Positions 8,223 through 18,200 of a DNA stretch of 64,000 nt are shown piece after piece. The stretch is taken from positions 806,001-870,000 of the forward strand of contig NZ_RJVF01000008.1 in assembly GCF_003752175.1 (NCBI RefSeq), written 5' to 3'. How positions within the stretch are numbered: the first letter of the stretch is position 1; each line of letters opens with the position of its first letter. The notes below the pieces were generated by a model. That model saw only the letters and a list, made by a program, of their open reading frames with translations, was not told the DNA's origin and did not search any database. This DNA is from Comamonas sp. BIGb0124. Its GTDB lineage: Bacteria > Pseudomonadota > Gammaproteobacteria > Burkholderiales > Burkholderiaceae_C. A program made the position numbers and the translations under genes.

Positions 8223-10112
8223 ATGCCCGACTCCCGATCCGCTCCTTCGATGTCCCTGGAGACCCCTGTCGTGCCCGCCAAGCCCCCCGTGCGTGCGCTG
8301 TCGGGACTGCGCCCCTTCCTGCGTCCCTACCGTCTGCAGATCGGGCTGGCGCTGCTGTTCCTGGTGCTGGCCGCGGCCACGACGCTGGCATTCCCGCTGG
8401 CGCTGCGCCAGCTCATCGACGGCGGTCTCGCCGCCTGGGGGCCGGGGGCCTCGACGCCGGACGCGGCAGGCCTGCGCGGAGCCCAGTTGCTGAGCCTGCG
8501 CGACCATTTCCTCGCCCTCTTTGCCGTCGCCGCGGCGCTGGGCGTGTTCTCGGCGGCCCGCTTCTACATGGTGAGCTGGCTGGGCGAACGGGTCACCACC
8601 GATCTGCGCCAGGCGGTCTACCAGCATGTGATCCGGCTGAGCCCGGCGTTTTTCGAGACGACACGCACCGGCGAGGTGCTCTCGCGCCTGACCACCGATA
8701 CCACGCTGGTCCAGAGCGTCGTCGGCTCGTCGCTTTCGATGGGACTGCGCAACGGCGTCATGGCGCTGGGCGCGCTCGGCATGCTGGTCTGGACCCATCC
8801 CGCCGTCATGCTGCAGGTGCTGCTGGTGCTGGTGCTGCTCGTGGTGCCGGCCATGGTGTTCGGACGCCGCGTGCGCCGGCTCTCGCGCGCCAGCCAGGAC
8901 CGCGTCGCCGACACCAGCGCCATTGCCGGCGAGATCCTGAATGCCATTCCCGTCGTCCAGGCCTACACCGCCGAGCGGCACGAAACCGCGCGTTTTGCCC
9001 AGGCCAGCGCGCAGAGCTTCGCCACCGCAGTGCGCCGCAGCCGTGCGCGTGCCCTGCTGGTCGCCTTCATCATCATCGCCACTTCCGCAGCGCTGCTGTG
9101 GGGCCTGTACCAGGGCACCCAGGCCGTGCTTGCCGGTCAGATGAGCCCCGGCGAGCTGGGCCAGACCGTCGTCTACGTGATCATCCTCGCCGGTGCCAGT
9201 GCCGTGCTCGGCGAGATCTACGGCGAGCTGCTGCGAGCCGCCGGCGCCACCGAACGGCTCATGGAACTGCTCGACAGCCCCTCGCCCGTCCGATCCGACG
9301 AAAGCCTGCCCTCCCCGCCACCGGCCGCACAACCGCAGCCGCTGCCCATCACCTTCGACCAGGTCGTCTTTCACTATCCGTCGCGGCCCCAGGTACCGGC
9401 GCTCGACGGCTTCACGCTGCACATCGCGGCCGGCGAGACCGTTGCCCTGGTCGGTGCCAGCGGCGCAGGCAAAAGCACCGTCTTCCAGTTGCTGCAGCGC
9501 TTCTACGACACCCAGGAGGGGCAAATCGCCATCGGCGGCCAGGCGCTCGACAGCATCAGCCTGCACCACCTGCGCAGCCGGATGGCGCTGGTGCCGCAGG
9601 ATCCCGTGATCTTTTCCGGCAGTGCCGCGGACAACATCCGCTACGGCAGCCCTCAGGCCAGCGACGAGCAGGTCCTTGCCGCCGCGCACGCCGCCCATGC
9701 ACACGACTTCATCAGTGCCCTGCCGGAGGGCTACGCCACGTTCCTGGGCGAACGCGGCGTGCGCCTGTCGGGCGGTCAACGGCAGCGCATCGTGATTGCG
9801 CGTGCGATCCTGCGCAATGCACCGGTGCTGCTGCTCGACGAAGCGACCAGCGCACTCGACGCGCACAGCGAACGCATGGTGCAGGCGGCACTGGCGGCCG
9901 CCATGCATCGCCGCACCACCCTGGTGATCGCCCACCGCCTGGCCACGGTGCAGCAGGCCGATCGCATCGTGGTGCTGGACCAGGGACGCATCGTCGAGCA
10001 AGGCACGCACGACAGCTTGATCGCCGCCGGCGGCAGCTATGCCAGGCTGGCCGCCCTACAGTTCCATGAGCCCCAGACCGTATCGCAAGGCGATCCGGAT
10101 ATGTCACACTGA
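8223..10112 (+). CDS. ABC exporter, fused membrane and ATPase domains (MsbA-like)
   Basis: The product has 629 residues. Six transmembrane helices occupy roughly residues 25-330 (first helix IGLALLFLVLAAATTLAFPLALRQLI). The ATPase domain follows, with Walker A GASGAGKSTV, Q-loop VPQDP, signature [16 protein letters not shown], Walker B VLLLDEATSALD and the H-loop IAHRLATV. It forms a homodimeric exporter of the subfamily B (MsbA/lipid or drug) type. The ATG at 8223 was chosen; an ATG at 8250 is equally possible because neither has a good ribosome binding site. The substrate is unknown. It is divergent from the liv operon. Confidence 0.88.
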   Translation: MPDSRSAPSMSLETPVVPAKPPVRALSGLRPFLRPYRLQIGLALLFLVLAAATTLAFPLALRQLIDGGLAAWGPGASTPDAAGLRGAQLLSLRDHFLALFAVAAALGVFSAARFYMVSWLGERVTTDLRQAVYQHVIRLSPAFFETTRTGEVLSRLTTDTTLVQSVVGSSLSMGLRNGVMALGALGMLVWTHPAVMLQVLLVLVLLVVPAMVFGRRVRRLSRASQDRVADTSAIAGEILNAIPVVQAYTAERHETARFAQASAQSFATAVRRSRARALLVAFIIIATSAALLWGLYQGTQAVLAGQMSPGELGQTVVYVIILAGASAVLGEIYGELLRAAGATERLMELLDSPSPVRSDESLPSPPPAAQPQPLPITFDQVVFHYPSRPQVPALDGFTLHIAAGETVALVGASGAGKSTVFQLLQRFYDTQEGQIAIGGQALDSISLHHLRSRMALVPQDPVIFSGSAADNIRYGSPQASDEQVLAAAHAAHAHDFISALPEGYATFLGERGVRLSGGQRQRIVIARAILRNAPVLLLDEATSALDAHSERMVQAALAAAMHRRTTLVIAHRLATVQQADRIVVLDQGRIVEQGTHDSLIAAGGSYARLAALQFHEPQTVSQGDPDMSH

Positions 10113-10130
10113 ACGCATCGAACCCCGTAG

Positions 10131-10165
10131 CGCAAGGCCGCCGGCTCCATGCCCGGCGGCTTGCG
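10131..10165 (+). terminator. GC-rich hairpin after the ABC exporter gene
   Basis: Arms CGCAAGGCCGCCGG and CCGGCGGCTTGCG pair with one bulged base, starting 19 bp after the exporter stop codon. There is no downstream T-run, so it is either a Rho-dependent type end or an mRNA-stabilising stem before the small gene at 10205. Confidence 0.4.
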
Positions 10166-10204
10166 CTTGCAGCCAGACCCGAATCGCCCAGGAGCCGACT
10201 CCTC

Positions 10205-10519
10205 ATGGACATCACCGACATCGAACTGGGCCGCCAGCAGTGGCAAACCCTCAAACTCGGACTCGACGCCCTCGACGGCACCCCTCAAAGCCTGCACGGC
10301 TTCGCCGCCCAGGCGCGCGCCGCGCAATCGCTGCACAAGGCGCTGCCGCACCAATACGAAGTGGTGTTGTTCGATCTGCTCAATCGCTTGGAGTCGAGCG
10401 CGCTGTTCGACGAGGAAAGCTGCTCGTTCAGCCACGACGACCTCATCGCCAACCTCAGGGCCTGGATGGACAAGGCCGGACAGCAGCTCGACCGACTGCC
10501 CGAACACCGAAGCGCCTGA
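10205..10519 (+). CDS. small protein of unknown function
   Basis: The product has 104 residues, is acidic and helix-rich, and has no signal peptide or membrane segment (begins MDITDIELGRQQWQTLKLGL, ends LDRLPEHRSA). Codon use is strongly GC3-biased like the neighbours, and an AGGAG lies 13 bp upstream of the ATG, so it is very probably a real gene. I do not recognise the family. It follows the ABC exporter on the same strand after a hairpin and is convergent with the membrane protein gene at 10549. Confidence 0.65.
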   Translation: MDITDIELGRQQWQTLKLGLDALDGTPQSLHGFAAQARAAQSLHKALPHQYEVVLFDLLNRLESSALFDEESCSFSHDDLIANLRAWMDKAGQQLDRLPEHRSA

Positions 10520-10548
10520 GCGGACGGCTGCGCCGAGTGCGGCGGTCC

Positions 10549-11550
10549 TCAGGCCAACGGCAGGTTCTTCCGTTCGGCCCGGCACAGGCTGTCGTGCCAA
10601 TCCTGCACGGCCAGGGCGCGCGGGTGGGCCGTCCCGCTGCCGAAGGCTTCGATGAAATGGCAGGCGGCATATCGCTGGGCCTTGGCGTCGTAATCGGCCA
10701 CCCACTGCTCGCGTGCCTGACGCTGTGCCGGAGCCACCGGCCAGTGGCTCTGTGCCTGCGGCAGGCCGCGCCGCAAACCCATGCGCCAGGGCTTGGCGCT
10801 GACACGCGCACGAAAACAACGCTGGCTCAGGCACATGCGCACGTAGATGGGGTCGGCCTGGAAGGTCTCGAAACACGCCTGCGCCTCGGCATCGTCGGGG
10901 GCAAAGGTGCGGTGCGTCGCCATCAGGCGCAGGCCGCCGGGGGTCTGGTAGAGGCGCAGCAACCAGTCGGGATGCGCGGCAATGAACGAGTCGATCTGGC
11001 GCCGCACGCGCTCGAGAGCTGCGCCCTTGCGCTGGCGGCCCGCAGCCTCGCCCTCGCGCCCTCGGCGCAATCCGACAAAAGCCGTGGCGCACAGGATGAG
11101 TGCCGCCAGCAACCAGCCGTGCGGCGAGTACTGCATGTTGACCGACACGCCGACCAGCACCGCCATGACGATCCCCGCCGTCCACAGCGAGGCATTGCCC
11201 AGCACGGGGGGCTCGAAGGACTCGTCGTCGATGTCCACGAACAGCACATCGGGCGTGTTCAGGCACACCGCGCCATAGCTGTTGCGCGTGAGCACGCTGT
11301 CGCCGCGTTGTTCGATGATCTCTTCGCGGATGGGGGTACCGTCGGCACCGCCATAACCCTTGCGCGGCTCGCGCCGGACCACCGATTCGCCGGCGGCCAG
11401 TTGGGCCGCCGCTTCTTCGGCACGCGCCTGCGCCAGGGCCTTAGCCTCTGGCTCGCCGGTGTCGGACCAGCCGTAACGCCGGATGACGACGGACTTGCCG
11501 TCATGCTGTTGGCTGATGGTGGCCTCGGCCCAGAAACTCGGTATGCGCAT
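10549..11550 (-). CDS. conserved membrane protein of unknown function
   Basis: The product has 333 residues. The N-terminal ~115 residues are soluble, with IRRYGWSDTGEPEAKALAQA and an Ala/Glu-rich helix. Two adjacent transmembrane helices follow (SLWTAGIVMAVLVGVSVNM and GWLLAALILCATAFVGL, about residues 120-160). The rest is a cytoplasmic domain containing DWLLRLYQTPGGLRLMATHR and RYAACHFIEAFGSG. Proteins of this layout are conserved in Burkholderiales as uncharacterised membrane proteins, and no function is known to me. The TPGGLRLMATH stretch and the C-terminal CHFIEAFG look like the most constrained parts. The gene lies 57 bp downstream of glmM on the same strand, so it may be co-transcribed. 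Confidence 0.75.
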   Translation of the reverse strand: MRIPSFWAEATISQQHDGKSVVIRRYGWSDTGEPEAKALAQARAEEAAAQLAAGESVVRREPRKGYGGADGTPIREEIIEQRGDSVLTRNSYGAVCLNTPDVLFVDIDDESFEPPVLGNASLWTAGIVMAVLVGVSVNMQYSPHGWLLAALILCATAFVGLRRGREGEAAGRQRKGAALERVRRQIDSFIAAHPDWLLRLYQTPGGLRLMATHRTFAPDDAEAQACFETFQADPIYVRMCLSQRCFRARVSAKPWRMGLRRGLPQAQSHWPVAPAQRQAREQWVADYDAKAQRYAACHFIEAFGSGTAHPRALAVQDWHDSLCRAERKNLPLA

Positions 11551-11607
11551 GCGGCGACTGACTGTGAATGAAATGAAACGGCGATTCTGACAGAAGCCCC
11601 GCGCGCT

Positions 11608-12942
11608 TCAGGCGGCCACAGCCGCATCGGCCAGACGCTGCGCACAGGTCCGGGCCAGCGCTTCGTCCTCGGCCTCGACCATCACCCTCAGCAACGGCTC
11701 GGTGCCGCTGGGCCGGATGAGCGCGCGCCCCGTACTGCCCAGGTCGGCATCGACGGCCACACGCGCCTCGCGCAGAGCCCGGCTGGACTCCCAGTCCGTA
11801 CCCGGCGCCAACCGGACGTTGATGAGCACCTGCGGATACAGGCGCAGGGCACCCAGGACCTCGGCCAGCGGCTTTTGCTGCCGCACGCACAACTGCAGCA
11901 CCTGCAGTGCGCTGATCAGGCCGTCGCCCGTGGTGTGCTTGTCCAGCGCGAGCAAATGACCCGAACCCTCGCCACCCAGCAGCCAGCCGTTCTTGTTGAG
12001 CTCCTCGAGCACGTAGCGGTCGCCCACCCGGGCCCGCACGAACGCCACGCCACGGGCCTTGAGCGCGGTCTCGACAGCCATGTTGGTCATCAGCGTACCG
12101 ACGACGCCTCCGAGCGACTGGCCGCGATCGAGCCTGTCCTTGACCATCACGTACAGCAGTTCATCGCCGTTGTAGAGCCGGCCCTGCGCATCCACCACCT
12201 GCAGGCGATCGGCATCGCCATCCAGCGCGATGCCCACGTCCGCACCATGCAGCCGCACCGCGTCGACCAGGGCCTGCGGATGGGTTGCTCCGACTTCATG
12301 GTTGATGTTGAGGCCGTCAGGCGCGCAACCGATCGCCACCACCTCGGCGCCCAGTTCATGAAACACCTTGGGGGCGATCTGGTAGGCCGCACCATGTGCC
12401 GCATCGACCACGATCTTCAGTCCCCGCAGGGTCAGGTCGTGATCGAAGGTGGATTTGCAGAACTCGATATAGCGTCCGGCTGCGTCGTCCAGCCGCCGCG
12501 CCTTGCCGAGGTTGGCAGAATCGACCCACACCGGTTCCTCGGTCAGACGCTCCTCGACCGCGCTTTCCCACTCGTCGGACAGCTTGGTCCCCTGGGCGCT
12601 GAAAAACTTGATGCCGTTGTCGGGAAAAGGATTGTGGCTGGCACTGATCACCACCCCGAGATTCGCACGCAACGCACGGGTGAGGTAGGCGACGCCAGGG
12701 GTCGGCAACGGTCCGACCAGCACCACATCGACGCCCGCGGAATTGAAGCCCGACTCCAGCGCGCTCTCGAGCATGTAGCCGGAGATGCGTGTGTCCTTGC
12801 CGATCAGGACGCGTGGACGGGCAGTTCCCTCACGCAGCACCCGGCCCACGGCATGCGCAAGGCGCAGCACAAAATCCGGCGTGATCGGCGACTGGCCGAC
12901 CGTACCGCGTATACCGTCGGTGCCAAAGTATTTCCTGCTCAT
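11608..12942 (-). CDS. glmM: phosphoglucosamine mutase
   Basis: The product has 444 residues, the usual GlmM length. It interconverts glucosamine-6-phosphate and glucosamine-1-phosphate in the cytoplasm for UDP-GlcNAc, peptidoglycan and LPS synthesis. It starts [13 protein letters not shown], has the phosphoserine loop [12 protein letters not shown] with catalytic Ser102, the Mg-binding loop ALDGDADRL, the sugar-binding GEGSGH and the phosphate-binding [12 protein letters not shown] near the C-terminus. The ATG at 12942 matches the family start; the in-frame extension upstream does not. It is downstream of folP, the conserved ftsH-folP-glmM order of proteobacteria. Confidence 0.97.
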   Translation of the reverse strand: MSRKYFGTDGIRGTVGQSPITPDFVLRLAHAVGRVLREGTARPRVLIGKDTRISGYMLESALESGFNSAGVDVVLVGPLPTPGVAYLTRALRANLGVVISASHNPFPDNGIKFFSAQGTKLSDEWESAVEERLTEEPVWVDSANLGKARRLDDAAGRYIEFCKSTFDHDLTLRGLKIVVDAAHGAAYQIAPKVFHELGAEVVAIGCAPDGLNINHEVGATHPQALVDAVRLHGADVGIALDGDADRLQVVDAQGRLYNGDELLYVMVKDRLDRGQSLGGVVGTLMTNMAVETALKARGVAFVRARVGDRYVLEELNKNGWLLGGEGSGHLLALDKHTTGDGLISALQVLQLCVRQQKPLAEVLGALRLYPQVLINVRLAPGTDWESSRALREARVAVDADLGSTGRALIRPSGTEPLLRVMVEAEDEALARTCAQRLADAAVAA

Positions 12943-13023
12943 GTCTGACTGATCCGTTGCGTTGGAGGAAGGCGCAAGACTATACCCGGACTGAACCGCC
13001 GCCCTGCGGCTCAGCACATCATC

Positions 13024-13977
13024 CTACGCCGCGGCCTGCGGGGCGGCCTTTCCTGCACGGGCTGGGCGTTGCCGGTCATACGCCTGCCATACCTTGAGCG
13101 CCGCCGAAGTCTCTGCCACATCGTGCACCCGCACGACACGTGCCCCCTGCTCGACCGCCAGCAGAGCCGCCGCGACACTCGGTACCATGCGCTGCTCGAC
13201 CGGCAGGCCGGTCACCGCACCCAGCGAGGATTTGCGCGACCAGGCGGCGAGCCATGCATACCCCATGTCCAGCAGTTCGGCCTGCCGGGCCAGGAGGCTG
13301 AAGTTCTGCTCGACCGTCTTGCCGAAACCCGGCCCCACATCGAGCAGGATGCGTTGCGGATCGACGCCCTGGACCACAAGGGCCTGTGCCGCCTCGTCCA
13401 GAAACGCGCGGACCTGAGACACCACGTCACCGTCCATCGGTGCTTGCTGCATGGTCTGCGGATCCCGGTGCATGTGCATCAGGCACACACCGCAGTTTGC
13501 ATGGGCGGCGACCACCGCGCGCGCGCCCGGCTGGCGCAGTGCCCAGATGTCGTTGACGATGTCCGCGCCCAGGTCCAGCACGGCCTGCATCACGCCGGGC
13601 TTGTAGGTGTCGACCGAAATCGGCACGCCGAGCTTCACCGCCTCGCGCACCACCGGCAGGACGCGTGCGATTTCCTCGGCTTCGTCCACCGCCGGGCTGC
13701 CGGGCCGCGTCGATTCGCCGCCGATGTCCAGCACGTGAGCGCCCTCCTGCAGCAACTGTTCGCAATGCCGCAGGGCCTTGAGCGGCGTGTCGTAGCAACC
13801 GCCATCGGAAAAGGAATCGGGCGTGACATTGACCACGCCCATGATCAGGGGCTGATCGAGCGAGAGGACATGCCGGCCCGCCTGCCACACGGGGGGGAAG
13901 CGGCCCGTCGAAGACGGGGGCGTGGGTGCGGGTGCGGAACGGGCGGCAGCGGCGGAAGGGGGCGTGGCAGAGGACAT
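13024..13977 (-). CDS. folP: dihydropteroate synthase
   Basis: The product has 317 residues. It condenses p-aminobenzoate with dihydropterin pyrophosphate in folate synthesis and is the sulfonamide target. Both signatures are present: MGVVNVTPDSFSDGG (residues 46-60) and the HVLDIGGESTRPGS loop. VSVDTYKPGVMQAVLDLGADIVNDIWAL, LDVGPGFGKT and a late VRVHDVAET complete the TIM-barrel active site. The first ~35 residues are an Ala/Pro/Ser-rich extension not found in most FolP proteins, so a start further in cannot be excluded. It is followed by glmM after 81 bp and preceded by an ftsH terminator. Confidence 0.96.
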   Translation of the reverse strand: MSSATPPSAAAARSAPAPTPPSSTGRFPPVWQAGRHVLSLDQPLIMGVVNVTPDSFSDGGCYDTPLKALRHCEQLLQEGAHVLDIGGESTRPGSPAVDEAEEIARVLPVVREAVKLGVPISVDTYKPGVMQAVLDLGADIVNDIWALRQPGARAVVAAHANCGVCLMHMHRDPQTMQQAPMDGDVVSQVRAFLDEAAQALVVQGVDPQRILLDVGPGFGKTVEQNFSLLARQAELLDMGYAWLAAWSRKSSLGAVTGLPVEQRMVPSVAAALLAVEQGARVVRVHDVAETSAALKVWQAYDRQRPARAGKAAPQAAA

Positions 13978-14016
13978 GGCGGCAGTCGGGTTTGTTTGGA
14001 CAGAGAACGAGCGCTC

Positions 14017-14045
14017 AAAACAAAACGGGGCCCCAGAGGGCCCCG
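14017..14045 (-). terminator. Rho-independent terminator of ftsH
   Basis: The 8-bp stem CGGGGCCC/GGGCCCCG (14026-14045) has a 4-nt loop and is followed on the minus strand by a T-rich tract interrupted by one G. It lies 38 bp after the ftsH stop. folP-glmM would then need read-through or their own promoter. Confidence 0.75.
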
Positions 14046-14083
14046 CATGGTCGGACGGATGGTAGAGCCATCCGTGCGCCTGA

Positions 14084-16018
14084 TCAGGCAGCAGTGGTGC
14101 TCGGCTCCGGCTTCACGGTTGCCGGAGCACCGCCGCCGCCATTGCCGTCGCCACCCGAAGACGGGGGCGTACGCGGCACCCAGTCCTTGGGCGGACGCGG
14201 CGGCTTGCCGGCCATGATGTCGTCGAGCTGCTCGACGTCGATGGTCTCCCACTCGAGCATGGCCTTGGCCATGGCGTGCATCTTGTCGCTGTGCTCCTCG
14301 ATGAGCTTGCGTGCCAGCGTGTACTGCTCGTCGATGATGCGGCGAACTTCGTCGTCCACCTTCTTCATCGTGGCTTCGCTCATGTTGGTGGTCTTGGTCA
14401 CCGAGCGGCCCAGGAACACTTCGCCTTCGTTCTCGGCATACACCATCGGGCCCAGGGCCTCGGACATGCCGTAGCGCATCACCATGTCGCGGGCCAGTTG
14501 CGTGGCACGCTCGAAGTCGTTCGAGGCGCCGGTGGTCATCTGGTTCATGAACACTTCCTCGGCGATACGGCCACCGAACAGCATGCTGATCTGGCTCAGC
14601 ATGTACTCGCTGTCGTAGCTGTAGCGGTCCTGCGCGGGCAGGCTCATGGTCACGCCCAACGCACGACCGCGCGGGATGATGGTGACCTTGTGCACGGGAT
14701 CGCACTTGGGCAGCAGGCGTCCGATCAGGGCGTGGCCGGCTTCGTGATAGGCCGTGTTGCGGCGCTCATGCTCGGGCATGACCATGGACTTGCGTTCCGG
14801 GCCCATGATGATCTTGTCCTTGGCCTTCTCGAAATCCTGCATCTCGACCACGCGTGCATTGCGTCGGGCCGCCATCAGCGCGGCCTCGTTGCACAGGTTG
14901 GCCAGATCGGCGCCCGACATGCCGGGCGTGCCGCGGGCGATGATCGACGGATTCACATCCTGGCCGATCGGCACCTTGCGCATGTGCACGCTGAGAATCT
15001 GCTCGCGGCCCCGGATATCGGGCAGCGTCACGTAGACCTGGCGGTCGAAACGGCCGGGACGCAGCAGAGCGGCATCCAGGATGTCCGGACGGTTCGTGGC
15101 AGCCACCACGATCACGCCGAGATTGGTCTCGAAACCGTCCATCTCGACCAGCATCTGGTTGAGGGTCTGTTCGCGCTCGTCGTTGCCACCGCCCAGGCCG
15201 GCGCCACGCTGGCGGCCCACGGCGTCGATTTCATCGATGAAGATAATGCAGGGTGCATTCTTCTTGGCGTTTTCGAACATGTCGCGAACACGGGCAGCAC
15301 CCACGCCGACGAACATTTCGACGAAATCCGAACCCGAGATGCTGAAGAACGGCACCTTGGCTTCGCCGGCGATGGACTTGGCCAGCAGCGTCTTGCCGGT
15401 ACCCGGAGGGCCGACCAGCAGCAGACCGCGCGGGATACGACCGCCCAGCTTCTGGAATTTCTGCGGATCCTTCAGGAAGTCGACGACCTCTCGCACTTCT
15501 TCCTTGGCTTCGTCGCAACCGGCCACATCGGCAAAGGTCACCTGGTTGCTGTTCTCGTCGAGCATGCGCGCCTTGCTCTTGCCGAAGCTGAAGGCACCGC
15601 CCTTGCCGCCGCCCTGCATGGAACGCATGAAGTAGATCCACACGCCGATCAGCAGCAGCATCGGACCCCACGAGATCAGCAGGCTGGTGAGGAAGGAACC
15701 TTCCTCGCGAGGCTTGACGTCGAATTTCACCTTGGCGTTGATCAGGTCACCGATCAGTCCGCGGTCGAGTTGCGTGGTGGTGGTGCGCACCTTGCTGCCA
15801 TCGGTCAGCGTGGCCAGCACGTCGGAAGTACCGCCGGTGCTTTCCTGGATCACCACCTGCGACACGCGTTGCGAGCGCACGGCGTCCAGGAAATCCGAAT
15901 ACTGCATGGCGTTGGAGCCGGCAATGCTGCGACCGTCAAGCTGCTTGAAGACGGTGAACAGCACCAGCCCGATCACCAGCCAGACAGCGATCTTGGAAAA
16001 CCAAGGATTGTTATTCAA
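14084..16018 (-). CDS. ftsH: ATP-dependent zinc metalloprotease FtsH
   Basis: The product has 644 residues. It is a membrane-anchored AAA+ protease that degrades LpxC, sigma-32 and misfolded membrane proteins. There are two N-terminal helices (about residues 8-26 and 113-131) around a periplasmic domain, Walker A GPPGTGKT (203-210), Walker B IIFIDEID, an SRH region [20 protein letters not shown] and the zinc motif HEAGH (425-429). The start is taken as the TTG at 16018, which yields the family N-terminus [15 protein letters not shown] and has CGGAG about 8 bp upstream; upstream codons have no similarity. It follows rlmE, as in most proteobacteria. Confidence 0.97.
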   Translation of the reverse strand: MNNNPWFSKIAVWLVIGLVLFTVFKQLDGRSIAGSNAMQYSDFLDAVRSQRVSQVVIQESTGGTSDVLATLTDGSKVRTTTTQLDRGLIGDLINAKVKFDVKPREEGSFLTSLLISWGPMLLLIGVWIYFMRSMQGGGKGGAFSFGKSKARMLDENSNQVTFADVAGCDEAKEEVREVVDFLKDPQKFQKLGGRIPRGLLLVGPPGTGKTLLAKSIAGEAKVPFFSISGSDFVEMFVGVGAARVRDMFENAKKNAPCIIFIDEIDAVGRQRGAGLGGGNDEREQTLNQMLVEMDGFETNLGVIVVAATNRPDILDAALLRPGRFDRQVYVTLPDIRGREQILSVHMRKVPIGQDVNPSIIARGTPGMSGADLANLCNEAALMAARRNARVVEMQDFEKAKDKIIMGPERKSMVMPEHERRNTAYHEAGHALIGRLLPKCDPVHKVTIIPRGRALGVTMSLPAQDRYSYDSEYMLSQISMLFGGRIAEEVFMNQMTTGASNDFERATQLARDMVMRYGMSEALGPMVYAENEGEVFLGRSVTKTTNMSEATMKKVDDEVRRIIDEQYTLARKLIEEHSDKMHAMAKAMLEWETIDVEQLDDIMAGKPPRPPKDWVPRTPPSSGGDGNGGGGAPATVKPEPSTTAA

Positions 16019-16218
16019 GCGAGACTCCGGTCTAGTAGAAAGAGAGCAGAAACGACCCGGTGGGCAAGACACACACCTGTCGAATCAGCATTTGCGGATC
16101 ATTTTAGGTGTTTCAAGCCCGAATTCGGATAACGCGCGGCGATGACTGACTGATGACCGGCGTTTCTGCGCGCACGCAACACCACGAAATCAAGCGCCAG
16201 GCCGCATGGAACAAGGCT

Positions 16219-16917
16219 TCAGCCCGGATTCTTCAGGCCTATCCCGACCAGGAAAGTCTCCGACGATTTGTCTCGGGAGGACTTGGGTTTGAGGGGTTTG
16301 ACCACCTTGAAGTTCTCTTTGAAGTGCTTCACCAGCTGGCTGTAGCCGCTGCCGTGGAAGAGCTTGACTACCAGGGCACCGTCGGGCCGCAGGTGGTTTT
16401 GCGAGAACTCGACGGCCAATTCCACCAGCAGCGCGATACGCGCCGCGTCCGAGGACTCGATGCCGGAAAGATTGGGCGCCATGTCCGAGACGACCAGGTC
16501 GACCTTGGCTTTCGGCTTGCCCCTGGCACCGCTCTCGACGAGCTTTTCCGCCACGATCTGCTCCAGTTTCTGGAGCACCTCGGGTTCACGGAAATCGCCC
16601 TGGATGAAATCCACGCCTTCGACGGGCTCCATGGGCAGCAGGTCGACGCCGATGATGGCACCGTCGAGCGCCCCCACGGCGGCCCCCTCGGGCGAGAGCC
16701 GGCGGCGCACGTACTGGCTCCAGGCGCCCGGTGTGCAGCCCAGATCGACCACGATGTGGCCGGGCTGGATCAGCCCGAGGGTCTCATCGATCTCCTTGAG
16801 CTTGTAGGCCGCACGCGCGCGATAGCCCTCGCGCTTGGCCAATTTGACCCATGGATCGTTGATGTGATCGTTGAGCCAGGCCTTGTTGACCTTTTTCGAC
16901 TTGGTAGAAACTTTCAT
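16219..16917 (-). CDS. rlmE: 23S rRNA (uridine2552-2'-O)-methyltransferase
   Basis: The product has 232 residues and is the RrmJ/FtsJ family enzyme that methylates U2552 of 23S rRNA late in 50S assembly. SAM binding is seen in [15 protein letters not shown] (57-70). The catalytic tetrad is visible as Lys39, Asp145 ([11 protein letters not shown]), Lys185 ([10 protein letters not shown]) and Glu220 (SSETFLVG). A ~20-residue insertion (residues ~118-138) makes it longer than the E. coli enzyme. The ATG at 16917 fits the family. It is upstream of ftsH with a 200-bp gap and divergent from yhbY. Confidence 0.95.
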   Translation of the reverse strand: MKVSTKSKKVNKAWLNDHINDPWVKLAKREGYRARAAYKLKEIDETLGLIQPGHIVVDLGCTPGAWSQYVRRRLSPEGAAVGALDGAIIGVDLLPMEPVEGVDFIQGDFREPEVLQKLEQIVAEKLVESGARGKPKAKVDLVVSDMAPNLSGIESSDAARIALLVELAVEFSQNHLRPDGALVVKLFHGSGYSQLVKHFKENFKVVKPLKPKSSRDKSSETFLVGIGLKNPG

Positions 16918-17076
16918 CTTGCCCTGATAATAGAGGCCAATCCCGCCGGCAACCCTGTTGCCAACCCGAATCAACGGGTTCATCCTTCGGCGGATACACA
17001 AACGACTGGCCGGTTCGACAACACGGCGCGCCCCGCGCGCCCTTGCCTGGACACCGGCCTCATTACCGATATTGTC

Positions 17077-17547
17077 ATGCCAGCCATACAACTCACTCCG
17101 GCCCAACGCAAAGGCCACCGCTCCGATGCCCACCACCTCGACCCCGTCGTGCTGATCGGCAGCGACGGCCTGACGCCCGCCGTGCAAAAAGAAGTCGACG
17201 CCGCACTCAAGGCCCACGGCCTGATCAAGGTGCGTGTGTTCTCGGACGAACGCACCACGCGCGAAGCCATCCTCAAGACCCTGGCCGACGAACTCGACGC
17301 CGCACCCATCCAGCATATCGGCAAGCTGCTGGTCCTGTGGCGCCCGCTCCCCGTCAAGGAAAAGGCGACGGACGAAGACCGCATGCCCGGCCCGCGCGAC
17401 GTCAAGGTGCTCAAGTACAGCAAACGCGGCGGCCAGCGCCCCGAAGTCCGTACCCTGCGCGTGCTGGGCAACCAGCGCCTGACGGCAGGCGGCACGGTCA
17501 AGCGCGCCAAACCCAAGCAGAAGAGCATCAAACGCTCGCAAGGCTGA
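17077..17547 (+). CDS. yhbY: YhbY-type CRM-domain RNA-binding protein
   Basis: The product has 156 residues. The CRM domain spans about residues 4-100: [31 protein letters not shown], then the [17 protein letters not shown] helix and a GKLLVLWRP strand. The fold binds pre-50S ribosomal particles. A basic C-terminal tail ([15 protein letters not shown]) adds about 50 residues to the E. coli length. It is divergently transcribed from rlmE, a conserved arrangement linking two ribosome-assembly genes, and is followed by a strong terminator. Confidence 0.92.
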   Translation: MPAIQLTPAQRKGHRSDAHHLDPVVLIGSDGLTPAVQKEVDAALKAHGLIKVRVFSDERTTREAILKTLADELDAAPIQHIGKLLVLWRPLPVKEKATDEDRMPGPRDVKVLKYSKRGGQRPEVRTLRVLGNQRLTAGGTVKRAKPKQKSIKRSQG

Positions 17548-17591
17548 CAACCCGCCCGGCCGACAGGCCAGCGGCCCCGCCCTGCAAACCC

Positions 17592-17618
17592 AGCCCGGCT
17601 CGTGCCGGGCTTTTTTTA
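17592..17618 (+). terminator. Rho-independent terminator of yhbY
   Basis: The 8-bp stem AGCCCGGC/GCCGGGCT has the loop TCGT and is followed by seven T residues. It starts 45 bp after the yhbY stop. Confidence 0.9.
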
Positions 17619-17717
17619 TTCTCGTCCGCTGCAGGAACCCCTGCAACGGCGCATGAACCCGCTAGGCGGCCACCCGGCAGCCATCGGGCCTCGAGCCCGG
17701 TGCAGCCGGGTTCGGAC

Positions 17718-18200
17718 TCATCGTCTGGCGGCGCGACCCGGTGCGGCCAGGCGCCAGAGAACCACGGTGGCGCACGCCCATTGCAGCACGTACAGCGCGG
17801 TACCGACGTTGTGCCACAGCTTGAGGTTGTTGCGCGCCACGATCTGGGGCGATACCCCGAACTGAACGACCAGCGCGGCCAGCAGGCCCAGCAGAACGAC
17901 CCCCAGCACGGCCTGGCCGCCTGGGCCACGCGACTGCAGCGCCTCGCGGAACACGGCCAGCAAAAGCAAGGTACAGGCCACGGACACCCATGTCTGCGCC
18001 GCGAACAGCTTGGCCGCCATGCCGCCTGCCAGAACGGCCGACGGCAGATTCGCGAACAGCATGGGAACCGCCAGGAATCCGATCGTGCAGAGACTTCCCC
18101 ACCACAAGGCGGCGATCAGCACCGGCCACGGACCGGTTCGCAGCGTGTGCAACAGCCCTCCGCGCGGAACAGGCTGACGGGAGGTGCTGTTGTCGGCCAT
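17718..18200 (-). CDS. DUF4149 (TMEM205-like) membrane protein
   Basis: The product has 160 residues and four predicted transmembrane helices: ALWWGSLCTIGFLAVPMLFANL, TWVSVACTLLLLAVF, AVLGVVLLGLLAALVVQFGV, and TALYVLQWACATVVLWRL. The WWGSL..GFLAVPMLFA, VSPQIVARN and NLKLWHNVGTALYV motifs fit DUF4149, conserved in betaproteobacteria after greA. The ATG overlaps the greA stop (ATGA), so translation is probably coupled. No function is established; the human relative TMEM205 has been linked to cisplatin resistance. Confidence 0.85.
   Translation of the reverse strand: MADNSTSRQPVPRGGLLHTLRTGPWPVLIAALWWGSLCTIGFLAVPMLFANLPSAVLAGGMAAKLFAAQTWVSVACTLLLLAVFREALQSRGPGGQAVLGVVLLGLLAALVVQFGVSPQIVARNNLKLWHNVGTALYVLQWACATVVLWRLAAPGRAARR

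Noticed and set aside
16918-17076. Leaderless transcription of rlmE from a TATTAT element
   Set aside because: TATTAT lies only 9 bp before the ATG with no matching -35 at 16-18 bp, and AGGG before the ATG fits a ribosome binding site better.
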